The position numbers and the translations under genes are program-made. Under the pieces are notes generated by a model. The model was not told the origin of the DNA, did not search any database, and worked only from the letters and a program-made list of their open reading frames with translations. DNA of 64,000 nucleotides from Phorcus lineatus (Eukaryota; Mollusca; Gastropoda; Trochida; Trochidae), in assembly GCA_921293015.1 (NCBI GenBank), contig OV121092.1, positions 36,029,764-36,093,763 on the forward strand, read 5' to 3'. Shown here piece after piece: positions 1 to 11,829 of this stretch. The number at the start of each line of letters is the position of its first letter. Position 1 is the first letter of the stretch.

Positions 1-954
1 CAGTCATCATTGAAATGATACCTACAGCAAGTGTTATCTTTTGAATTGTAAACCAATAAACTTGATACAGAAGTGTCTCTCAATAAAGTTTGCTTGTTTC
101 CTTATGGAGAGGTTCATGAGATCGTGGGGTTCAAAGGGATAGGAAGGGTAAGGAGTGGTTAACAGGGTTAAGAGGTTTGAGCCTCATACTGAAAATACTA
201 CGTAAGTAGATATTTCTCATGAAATGTTCATTTCGAAATATGTTTTGTAAATAACATAACACTTAGCATAATTACCCATTATAAACTACTTTTGGAAGAA
301 ATCTTGCTTGAATGTTTTCAATTGATATCATTTTGCATTAATATGAAAATCATAAGTTTTTCATTCTTACCCAATGACTCAGGTCAGGTAATGCCAAAAT
401 TGTCTCCGGCGTATCACATGAATGTACCTTACATATGTAGAGTAGATGTAAACTCTTAAGAAAGTAACCCAAAATGTGGTCAGTAAATTAGATTGTAAAG
501 AATTGGTCACAATTTCAAAATTTCAAAAAATGATGATTTTACATAAGAAATAATGAACAGTGAAACACACTTTTGTTCAGCAGCTGTAAAAACTAATAAA
601 TCGGTCTCAAACCTGTGCACACTTAGTTATACTTATTGCATCTTATATAACTGAATAAACGAAGTATATCTTATTCATTTTCTGATTTAAATGGATGAAA
701 TCAAACATTTGACATTTGACAATTTTACCGGTATCCATGCAAGACATACTCAGTGGAAAAAATACAAATTGATAATTGAATCATTACGTAAATAAGGGCC
801 CTTTTTATGTATAGTTTGCATATTTTTAGGTAATATAAACAGAAACATTACCAAAAGGAAAACTTTCGGATTAATACTCATTGTTTCAAGCATGAAACTA
901 AAAACATTTGAAAGTTGGTATACATCAATACTTTGGCTTCTCAAGATACGCATA

Positions 955-3110
955 TGATTTGGCTAAAATATATCTACATGAAAAGGTCCATTATTGAAAT
1001 AATCCCGCTTACGATATTTGATTTTTGGTTTCATCGGTCCCTCATAATGCAGGCAGAACATATCAAGGCATTATAAATATATATAAATAAATTTACCAAT
1101 GTTTGATCACTCAGTAACAAGAGAATAAATTATCTTCTTAAAAATCAATCAGAAAGTCAAATTGTTTTTAAAGCAGCAATCATTCATCCACATCCATGCT
1201 GGAAAATTGAGATTATTATTTTCCAATCATGTAAACTTACTCATGTAAACCCAATCACAGGTAAATGGAATGCATTCAGACAGCCAGATTCGCAACGATT
1301 TGCTCTTTTGAAAGCTTATAAGGCCACGAATTGTGTTTACATAAAGGAGTCATTATTCCCTTGCTGAGTTTTCATGTCGTTAACTTTCATATCATAACTC
1401 ATATGCTGTGCATCGACCACTATGAATCAGTTAAATCTTGACCTCGATGACATAAATGTGCGACTGAGGTTCAGTAGTCTAATGTTCGAATGCAAAAGTA
1501 TTGGCAAGGACTAACATCGTTCCATTCACATTCTGTAACTGCTAATACAATTGTGGGCTAAGTATGTAACATGAGTTAAATACTCATGTAACCATTGTTA
1601 ACCTGAGCACCATTACTCCAGTTATATCTCACTAATGGAATGTTGGCTATTTCCTTTCGCTAAGTAAGTTTGTGTACCACTGGTCACCCAATGGCCAAGG
1701 CTTTGATGTAATGACCTCTGGTCGGCATTAATCCTTCCATCCTTGTCATAGCACTGACTCATGGAAAGATCTTGTGCCAGAAGATGTATACTTAATCTAG
1801 GCTATACATGGTCATTGGGCTTTCATTTGTTGTGGACATGCTCATAGAATAAACGCTGTCCAAAAACAAGACATTTAGTGAGATAAACTTAGTGTAAATA
1901 TATTAAAGTTATGACCCAGTTTTGATTTCGCCTGGACAATTTGCATTACAAAGACTGATAATTTCCTCCCTCTTTGAACTACTTAAAATCATCTTTCTTG
2001 TTTATCTATGTAAAACCAATTGACAATCACATTTGAGTTGTGGCTTCTTTGCCCTTGGCTATATGCAATGTCCTTCCAAATTTACCACATCAATGGACAT
2101 CAGATACATGTACCAAGGAACGAGCTTAATTACCTGTTCCCAACAGCAACTAAATTATTTCCATTGCTGATCGATTCTTAGGATTCCAAGTTGACAGTCA
2201 CACTTTGACCATCCTTTCAGCCATATTTTTCGTACGAAAGAGGAATGGATAGTCTTGATTTGATTACTTTTTGATTGACTATTGAATATTTTGACGAAGT
2301 ATGCATTCAGCTTCGAAGGAAGACAAAATATTACTCACTGCCGCGGGATCCAATAATTTGACCAAACCGAAAGAATGTTATTAACAGTGAAAAGAATGAA
2401 GCAATTTTACTTAAATCTTACATGTGGAATGACGATGAATTTATCTTAATCCACATCCTCCTCCCCGGCCCTGTGAATGCCACCTAACTAAGAACCACAG
2501 GTGTCTTGTCGAAAAAAAAAGTGTGTTGATGATTTTTACTTTGTTGACAAGCATATTTGAAATTTTAAAATCTGTTAGTAGACTTGATCATCAGAGTGAA
2601 TGTGACAATTGAAATTAATGATCAAATTTAACGAGAAAACCTTTAAACAAGTTAGGCCTTCATGTTACAATTCATAACTAGAAACATATTGGACTTAATT
2701 CTTGGAGCTGCAAATGTGTGTCAGTAACACCAGTCAACAAGAGACACATATATATATAGACAATCAGACTTAGATTGGCATGTATGTTAGCATTAGATAT
2801 GGCAAAAGAAATATTTCGATTCGGATAAGAACCCGAGCCATTTTGCTTGATTATGTTTGAAAATTTGTCATTGGCATCAGCCAACAACAGACCAATTTAG
2901 TTATCTTGAGTCGCTCTGAATTGGATTGTCATGCATGTTACCATTTAACAAAGAAACAGATATATTCTAATAAGTGCCTGAGTGCAAAAACGTCATACAC
3001 TTACGATAGACAAACTTTAGCTCATTCAAGGAAGACACTGGTATTGATTGGAAAAAAACCATATATTAATAACGTGATTGCAATAAATGGAAAAGAAATT
3101 GTAAGAAATC
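955..3110. repeat. Diverged segmental repeat, copy 1 (several blocks)
   Basis: No gene is visible in this stretch. Several blocks recur further along the window at clearly diverged but alignable identity. The block near 955-1075 recurs near 4250-4400 (shared core 'ggtccattattgaaataa'). The block near 1190-1345 recurs near 3560-3700 and 7600-7745 ('caattgctctttt'-like core with 'aacccaatcaca'). The block near 2060-2250 recurs near 4855-5070 ('gattcttaggattc'). The block near 2715-2990 recurs near 5420-5690 and in part near 11500-11665 ('tgtgtcattggca', 'caacaacagacaaatt'). This looks like an old tandem or segmental duplication with later insertions. Boundaries are approximate because they were judged by eye. 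Confidence 0.6.
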
Positions 3111-3539
3111 AATAAATGCCTTTGCATTACATTGTAAATCAGATAAAACAATTTGTACGTTCAGAATTTTTCCTTTCTATTTTTTTTCTAATTCTTCCGA
3201 GGCAGGTCCTGTTCAGGGCAAAGTTGTTTTAAAAATCGACCATAAATGGATGAACCGCGATGGTGAACCCTCCCTTTCCGATATGTGAACTTCCTCCCCC
3301 CCTTTCTAAATTCCTGAACCCGTCACTGAGTACTCCTTAGAATAGTGAATACCATTGAAGCCAGTTTGTCCTTGTTTGATTACCATAATGGTTCTGTACA
3401 GACATTCAAAAATCCTCTTTTTATCTCCTTAGTAGTGCAATACCATTGCAGAAATGAACTCACCAATGTTCAAGTATTTGATCTGTTGAACGCTTAGTAG
3501 CTAACAAAATTAGTTAGAAATTCAAATTGAGTGAAAGTA

Positions 3540-5760
3540 GCAATAGTTCACACTTGTCAGTGCTGACAAATTAAGATTGTTATTTCCCAATCATGTACGC
3601 TCACTCTTGTAAAACCCAATGACAGACAAACGGAATGCCCTCAGACAAATTGATGTTGAGGAATTTGCTCCTTTTAAACCTGATAACATCATAAAACAAG
3701 TTCATGTCATATAAAGTTGGAGTATAAACCCGTTGTGTTGAGAATGACCTTCAAACAGTGTAATTGCAGTATTTAGAAAGTAAGACTTAATATGAATGTT
3801 CCGGGGTTCGAATTCAACAGCTTTTGTGTTCCGAAAACGCCAAAAGGACTCATGTAATCTCGATGACAAGGGTTAAGAAAAATGTTCCTAAGATTGCTTA
3901 ATAATGATGCTAACAAAAGCTTAAGTTTCAACAAGTTGGCCCCAGTTCATTATGGATCCCATCTTATTTGCAACATGGTATTTGTGCTATTCCATCGATT
4001 GATAAAGTGGTAAAATGGTAACTGACAAGTTCAGGAAAAGAAAAGAATCATAAATTCATGATAGAAACTTGATAATTGGAGAGTGCAAGAATTAGGAAAT
4101 TAAGGGACTTACCGTGTATATTGTTGTGTAATATGAACACAGACAATATGAAAAGAATAATTTCTGATTAAAACTCATTGTTTTAACCACGAAACCAAAG
4201 ATATGTTTAACCATGAAAGATATTATCTCACATTGTGCTCTCCTAGGATATGTATATGATTTGGATGAATTAGTTCTACATGAAATGGTCCATTATTGAA
4301 ATAAGCCCAATTATGATATCTAATTTCATTGGTCTTGGGGGAAATTTGCCTCGGTATGCAGTTAATGAAGCGGAAAATATTAAGAAATTGGTTGCAATTT
4401 ATGGCGGAGAAATTGGCAAGGCGTCATTGAGCACATTGAAGACCTATAACTATGAATATACATAAAGTGTCTGAAATCAAGTTTAAAATTATTTCTTGCA
4501 TTTTCTTTCCACCATATTTACGTAGTTTTGGAATCAAGGATTGGAATCAAACATATGCTTAAATTGGCCATTGGACCTCTATGGTTTGATGTGTAGATTA
4601 AGATATCTGTTGACATACTGAAAAAATATACCCTGAACAAACGAATGACATCTAGTGAGTTCAACTAATTGTGAATCTATTTAGGTTATGAATACTTTCT
4701 TATTGACCCAGTTTTTAATTTTCGATGTGCATATTATATTTCAGAGGCTGATAAATAATCCCCTCATTCAGCTCATTTTAATCATCGTTCTCATTTATCG
4801 ACATGAAACCAAATGTTTAACACAATGTAGTTGTGATTACAGTGCTGTTAGTCTTGGTTATACAAGAGACCGACCCAATTCAACACATCACTGAATATCA
4901 GATGTATGTACCAAGGTGCGAGTTCAATTATTAGTTGCAATCAACCAAGAAATTATTTCCATTGGTTGAAAGTCATGTTGTGGCCATGTTCTTTTGCATT
5001 ATTGATCAATTCTTAGGATTCATGCTGCCATACTCTGACCATCCTTTTCAACCATATAATTGGTGCGATTTACCCATGAGCAACTTTAATTATGACGGTC
5101 ACCGTGCGCCATGTACGGCATGTGGGAAGATGAATGGAAGGTCTATATTTTATAATATGTACATTTCTGTAAATATGTGAATGAAATGTATATGCATGTG
5201 ATGTGGCAGCACACTTAAATATCTAAATAAAAATTTAAAAAAACACATGATATTTAAAATGAAAACTTTAAACTACAGAATATATTATTTAAAGTGATCA
5301 TCTAACATCAAAGTAAAATGTGTTTGAGACACTTGAATTAACATATCAAAAAAGCCCACACGGTGTCGCTGAAATTAAAGCAAGAAACCCAAATGGATTT
5401 TTCTTTGTAAGTGAAATGTGTGTCTATAGCACCATTCAACAACGGACAAATATAGTTATCTCATGCAATTAGATTTCGGTTATCTTGTTTGTTAGCAGGA
5501 TGACAAAGAAAACACATTTATTCGGATAAATAGCAGATCAATTCATTCAGATTAAGTGGGAAAGTGTGTCATTGGCACAGGCCAGCATCAGACCAATTTA
5601 AAGAATAAATTACGTCAGTAAGACTAGGATCGTCATGCATGTTATCAAGTAACAAAGGGAACGAATTATTCTAATTAGTGTTGAGGGTAAAATGTTAACC
5701 ACCAAGGACAAACACTTTATTCCATTCAAGGAAAATGGTGATACTGTTTGGAGGAATGGT
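3540..5760. repeat. Diverged segmental repeat, copy 2
   Basis: This is the second copy of the block set described at 955-3110, in the same orientation. Its block order is 3555-3985, then 4250-4400, 4855-5070 and 5420-5690. The stretch at 3915-3970 (aagcttaag..caa.gagttggcc) is also found at 8030-8085 in the third copy. The short open frames in here (for example 4280-4465 and 4935-5180) lie in repeat sequence, show no domain, and are not conserved between the copies, so no gene is called. Confidence 0.6.
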
Positions 5761-5914
5761 ATCCAAAGAGCGAAAATTTAATTTATTCAAACTTAAATGA
5801 TTAACCGTCAAGGTTCACACCTGTTCAATTCATAAATATATATGTTCGTTTCTGCCAAAGATACTCAGTGACTTTAAAACAATGTAACAAGACATGTACT
5901 TTTGAGACTAAATG

Positions 5915-6105
5915 ACCATCATAATGCAACGAATAGAAGATAATGAATTGCACATACAAGTATTTATTAGTATCTTATAAAGCAAGGACCATCATACTGG
6001 AATGGATAGAAGATAATGAATTGCACATACAAGTATGTCTAAGTATCTTATAAAGCAAGGACCATCATAATGTAATGGATAGAAAGTAATGAATTGCGCA
6101 TATTT
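5915..6105. repeat. 73-bp tandem repeat, about 2.6 copies
   Basis: A direct tandem repeat with a period of 73 bases starts at 5915, 5988 and 6061. Each unit begins 'accatcat' and contains 'gataatgaattgcacata'. The third copy is cut short near 6105. Copies differ by only a few bases, so this is a younger local duplication than the surrounding segmental repeats. Confidence 0.8.
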
Positions 6106-7559
6106 ATTTTCAAACATTGTCCCTCCAAATTCCGTTAAAAAAATGATATTCGACATGCAACATATCTATTCCTAGTATATGTTATACAAAATTATCCCTT
6201 TTATAGATTGACTTGACACATTATCTATATGGTACTCTGTTAAGAGAAATCTAATAATTTGAAAATATATAAAACTTGTGTGAAACAAGCTGTTGTTTGG
6301 CAGCTGTAATATGACTAGTCTTGATACATTCTACATGACATAGTCAAGTTTAAAAAACAATCCCGCATGAAATACCAAGTTTAATCAGTCTTGAGAGAAA
6401 TCTTCCTAAACATGCAGTATATGACCCAGAAAATCTAAGTAACATCTTGCAATAAATGGGGGAGACATTGGTAGAAAGGATGGGTATCGCTCCTCATTTT
6501 CGTATGTAAATACAGCTGCATGCCAAAAGTTCGTTTACATACCTGAATATACTAGTGCAAATATCATGTAATTTGAGATGTCTTTAAGGTATCGTAGCGT
6601 TGCGAAAACGAAACGTATAATATTGTATTTTCACTACACATATGCAGATCCATTTTAATTTTAGAGAGTCGATATGGAACATTTTATTTAACATTTAACG
6701 AAATCGAAATTTTGGAAATGTGACCCCTTCTGTCTATATCCATGTGCCAAAATTTGAATTTTTGTACGAGAGACCAAACCAACCAATAATGAGTTCAAGG
6801 ATGGCTATTTCACACATAGACAATAGATGATCCATTGTAAGTTTTGCTGACGTTATTCTATTGAAGTTGAAACAAAACCAAAATTACATGACATTTGCAC
6901 TACGATTCAGTGGTAAGTGAACAAACTTTCGGCATGCAGCTGTTTATTGCGATACAGAAAAACGTATTGCAATACGTATTACAATACATCGGTACTTTAC
7001 ATATTTTATTTATTTCCCCATGATCTATAGACTAAACAACAGCAATTACAGTGATCAATTCTCAATCATTGACTCGTTCGGACTTTAAATATGTCTGTGT
7101 TATTTTCACTTAGCGAGTTTTTTTAGTGTTTTGGGTTACGTACGTTTCTCTGCCATTTTACACGAAAATATTAAATTTTAAAACCTCCGATATATTCTAC
7201 ATTTTCAGCAGAGTGTAGCGGTACGCATCCGGTACGCATTGTGTTGTTTCTTTATTGCAAAAGACCAATATACCGATTATACCGCGCACCCTAAATTGGT
7301 AGGGACGTCAACGCATTTGATATACAGTGTAATTCTGAAAACAAAACTATTTGACAAGTTTGAATTATTTTATTCCTTTCAAATGTTCTGTGGATTGCAA
7401 TCACAATCCGTAATCCATATAGGGAAGCTAGTTTCCACGTATTGTAAAACTCAACCAACAACATGCAAGGTATGGGTACTGGCAAAACCTTTCAGTATCA
7501 AGTTCAAATGTAGAAATTCATTCATCAATAACTTGATCGATTGAACGGTTTATCAACTT

Positions 7560-8160
7560 ATGAAAGTACTTTGAAAGTCAAATTATTAGTTCACTTTTGT
7601 AAGTGCTGAAAAATGAATATTTCCAAATCATATACAATTTCTCTTGCTAACCCAATCACATAAAATCGGAATGTTTTAGACAAGATTTGCAACAATTTGC
7701 TCTTTTGAAAACCTGATAAAGTCATAAAGTGTACATCAAGAAATCTTTACACTGGCTGCTATTCCATGTCATACACAGCTTATTTGTTGAGAATTACCTT
7801 CAAGGTTTACAATTTGCAGTGTTTAGAACGAAAGACTTATGGTGAAGGGACCGTAGTACGAATCTAATAGCCTTCGTAATATAAAGTCGCCAAGAAGACT
7901 CATGTAACCTTCGTCATTAGAGTTACAAATTTAAAGAAGAGTTCCATCGGTAACACATTTTCCTCTCAGTTTTTCAGGAAGGTGAATAATTTCGTTACAC
8001 TGTGTGATATTGCTGAATACTGATGATTCCGAAGCTTAAGGTTCAATGAGTTGGCCTCAGGTCGTTATTGATTCCTGATTATTTAGAAGACAGTGATTGT
8101 GCTATTCAATGGGCAGACCATGCTCAAATGATCAGCCTGCAATGGACGAATGCTAGGAAT
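7560..8160. repeat. Diverged segmental repeat, copy 3 (partial)
   Basis: This stretch aligns with 3540-3985. It shares the 'cccaatcacata' and 'caatttgctcttttgaaa' blocks, the 'tgcagtgtttagaa' block and the 'aagcttaaggttcaa..gagttggcc' block. A further part of the same unit reappears at about 11490-11670. Sequence between about 8160 and 11480 interrupts the unit and holds a SINE and other repeats. Confidence 0.55.
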
Positions 8161-8633
8161 GAGCATTTGTTATATTCCTATATGATTCCATCATCAGACA
8201 CAGAAATGCTTGCTAAATAACATTTCAAGCTTACTATGCAGTTCGTGTATCTTTTAGTGGAGATGTTCTAAATCATATAGATAAGTAGATAAATACATAT
8301 GATTAATGTTTTCCCTCACCTGCATTGGCCAGTGCAAATGATCGTTCAGAACCTGTTAGTATATATTTTTAACTTTTAACTTATAGTATATATTTTTAAC
8401 TTTTAACTTTTAAAGGCACTATACCATGATTTTCGGTTCAAATTGGCTGTTTGTAAGCATTTGAGTATATAGGCACTTACTTACGCTTTTTATCGATGCT
8501 GTGAAATACTTACTATTCTTTACAATTGACCTGTAATCAACAATGAAAAAGTTACGACCGTCTAAGTCGGCCTAGAGATATAAACATCTACGTTCTACTG
8601 TACACAAAAGGGATTTAATGTTGATTGTTGAAA

Positions 8634-8776
8634 TGAGGTGAGGTGAGTTGGTGTTTAACGCCGCTTTCAAGATTATTTCTCTACTGCAGACAAAGTTGCC
8701 AAACCCCTGGCGGAATTCGAACCACGGACCTTCTGATCCGAAGCCGAACGCGCTAACCACTGCGCTATCCCGCCCC
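8634..8776 (-). mobile_element. tRNA-derived SINE, internally deleted copy
   Basis: On the - strand this reads as a tRNA-like head (box A 'tagcgcagtggttagcgcg', box B 'ggttcgaattcc') followed by a body that ends 'ctcacctcacctcattt'. A 12-base direct repeat TGATTGTTGAAA flanks it at 8622-8633 and 8777-8788, which is the mark of target-primed insertion. Compared with the copies at 34293 and 59883 it lacks roughly 170 bases of the central body (the part with 'gcaggctttctccctgc'). It is a dead insertion, not a functional tRNA gene. Confidence 0.9.
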
Positions 8777-9269
8777 TGATTGTTGAAAATGGCTCGATAA
8801 GTATTAAGTACAGCTTTGGAATTCACCTAAACTCTGAGAATAAAGGATTAAATACTGTTTATCTAATCAGTCTTGTAACGTAACCGATTTAATAAATGAA
8901 GTATAAGCAATGCTATTTGATTGAGATATCTTCTGTCGCTCTTCTGGCTGTAAGCAAAATTTGGATATTTCCACTATTGTAGTTCAGCCAGATCTAATGC
9001 AATGATGCATTAAATTCTTCCAGTCTTTTAGAATCAACTTTATGACACGAATACGTACCTATTTGTTGAAAAGCTTACGAGTTTGTTTACCCGAGTGCGG
9101 ATCGATACTAATGTCGAGATATCTGCTACATCTTTGCATGCGTTGTGTGTACGGAATATTGATGTACTCTAGTGCCTTTGAAACAAACTATTTAAAACAT
9201 TATGGTAGGATTTACAGCTCTTGGTTTAAATCTTTAACTTCTCACCACCACTTGATTCAATACCTTATC

Positions 9270-9385
9270 TTGGTGTGGTGGTTTCCGTGCTTCAGAGACC
9301 CCGTGAGCTATGCTAGCCGGAGCTTACAAGCTCCTGGCAGGGTCACCCAAGCTGGACAGGTCGACGAGTAGAAGCCAGACCAAAG
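9270..9385. repeat. GC-rich possible SINE or conserved repeat core
   Basis: A compact GC-rich stretch stands out from AT-rich surroundings: it runs from 'ggtggtttccgtgcttcag' through 'ccggagcttacaagctcctgg' to 'ggacaggtcgacgagtag'. The middle can fold as a short hairpin (ggagctt/aagctcc). The open frame across it has no recognisable domain. The composition and compactness resemble a conserved SINE domain, but only one copy is in the window, so this is a guess. Confidence 0.3.
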
Positions 9386-10859
9386 TTTAATCGTTCTAAA
9401 ACCAGCGATCTATCTCTCACTATGCCTTTTGTTCCGTCTATTCCCTCATTCCTTCGATCTCTTTCTCAATGATCTGTCCACTCTCTTGACATCCACGTGT
9501 TTAATAACTGAAATATTGTTCAACACACGTCAAACTCCAACTCACTCACTCACTATAACTTAACAATCAGGTGATATTACCTTCCGTTGTAGGATTCGGT
9601 GGTTACAATACATGGATACAATGATCTCTCTTAATGATTCCATTTGATCAAGACACACAACAGTAACATTAGTGATGATAATTAATTATATATCTCTTAA
9701 AACTCATGTCACAACTATTAGCATATGCACAAATGGAGATTATAGAATTTGACCTTATCAGATCTTTAAATTCCATTGTATGTCGAATAATAGCGAATGA
9801 ATAATTGTACGTCATAAGACATGTATGACTGTCACAAACATCAAAGGAAACACTGCCTTTTATATCTAGGAATATTCAAATCCATTTCTCATGAACCTCC
9901 TGGGAAATCTGCTTTGAAACGTAAGTCGGAAATTTCTGTCATGGGACTGCGACTGATGGTGGAGAATTGAATATGAATATGATGTAAAGTATTTCGAATT
10001 ACGCTTACATCATACCCAAACCAAATTCCAAGTGTACTTTTACAACCCATGTATTCAAATTTTGCCGTTCTTAATATCGGGCGAATGCATGTTCCAGTGA
10101 TAGGTAATCTGGTTAGCGTTTCAGGAAATTACTTCCGACTTTTAAACTCATACATTTCATTAAGCAATATTGAAAATATCGGAGGTTCATACGTTGAACT
10201 TTCCGTGCAACCCAATCCATTCAATTCATTGCTCTCCAAAGCACGAAGCGAAGACCTTCTGCTGATTGATAAAGTTTAGGTATCGGGAAAAAGTCTTCTA
10301 CTTTTCATTTTACTGGATAAATTTGGGATTCTTATTTAGTTGCTATGCAGCCATGATAGAAATAAAGAATATAAAGTCCTATTTGTCAAATGTATGAATA
10401 TTCGCGAAGATTGTACAGCATTAATGTCTCTTCATGTTCCCGATATTTCATCATAGGATTCTATTTCATAAATATGATGTTATGTGTGCATTTCACAAAT
10501 TAACTTTGGACATTATAGTCTAAACATTCTGTCTGCACATAATTATCTTGAACATTGCATCACATTGAAAACAATGAAGCGATGAGAAGTACAATATGAC
10601 TTTTTTTAAACAATCATAGAAAAAATGTTTGAGTTAATTATCTTTTATTTGATGTGGTCGCAATTAAGATTGAAATAAAATGTGTTCTAGACTCTTGAAT
10701 TAACGTATTATCAAATTTTTATATTTCGAATGGTAAAATATGCCATTTATCGGTGAAAAAACCCCGTATTTTCACTGAGTGAAATAAAAATGGTATTCTA
10801 CTCAGTGAAATGATGCAACAATCATATGACGTCGTCTGTGATGTCATGAAATAATTGAA

Positions 10860-11098
10860 TGACGTCATGCAACGGCCGCGCTAGCGAAGCGTTTTAGCTT
10901 CTCCATTCATATAGTTAGGGTGATTTACTGGGTTTAGGGAAACATAATGAATAGAACATTTGACATTTTTCGTCGAATACCGTGAATATCTCATCTCGTG
11001 AAGTAGAAAATCATATATTTACACTCGTGGCTACGCCACTCGTGAAAATATAAATTTCTACTTCACTCGATGAGATAAGATAAAATAAGATAAGATAT
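10860..11098. repeat. Foldback sequence with CRE-like sites and GATA run
   Basis: Positions 10987-11077 form a long near-perfect hairpin (left arm with 'gtgaagtagaaa' and 'acactcgtgg', right arm with 'ccactcgtg' and 'tttctacttcac'), separated by only a few bases. Just upstream are TGACGTCA at 10860-10867 and a TGACGTCG near 10827, and just downstream a run of GATAAG-like words. It is probably part of a miniature inverted-repeat element; the outer ends could not be fixed. Confidence 0.5.
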
Positions 11099-11829
11099 TC
11101 TATATTGTCCCAAAAGGGAAATTTGTTTTGTATAATTACAATTCTCCAGAATGAAGACAAATAATAACATAATATTCAAAAACATTTCATGTCAAAACAG
11201 TTAAAATAGACAGATAATTTACTTAATTTACATGAAAAACGTGATGCAACATTAGACAGAATTTATTTCTCTAATGCTGCAGGGAATGAATGATTGGCAG
11301 AACCTGTTTGTTCGAAAAGTCGGCATACGCATACGCAGCCTACGTCCAGAAGGTAATGTCAAATATTACAAGAAAAGTGGATGGGAAGAATCACCCAAAA
11401 TTTTGTTTTGATATCCACAGTATGCGACGAGAAATGTCAAATATCCTCTATGTAAACACGAGGATGTGATTGTCCTCCACTTGACAATTGCTAATAAGGA
11501 AACATGATGGATTTATTCAAATCAGCTGCGAAAGTGTGTCAATTGCATCGACCAACAACAGACAAATTAAGTTATGTACGGTTAATCAGACTTTTATGGA
11601 CTTGCATGTAGGCATGGTAACAAAACAAACACATTTACTCTGGTAACTGTCTGAGTGCAAGAATGTCCCCCAATAAGGAGAGACAAAATTGATAACATTC
11701 AAGGAAACTGTTGATTTTGATCATTGCAGAAATGGTAATGAAATATATCAAGAACGAATAATTGATTTTGAGTAACTTTAGCCTCAAACTATCGTTACCT
11801 ATAGAATTCTCATGGTCACTTTTCATCTA

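Noticed and set aside
4280-5180. Short open frames as possible genes
   Set aside because: They lie in the segmental repeat, lack domains and splice partners, and are broken in the other copies.
9042-9371. 109-codon open frame as a gene
   Set aside because: It runs from ordinary AT-rich DNA into the GC-rich repeat-like core; no domain and no splice context.
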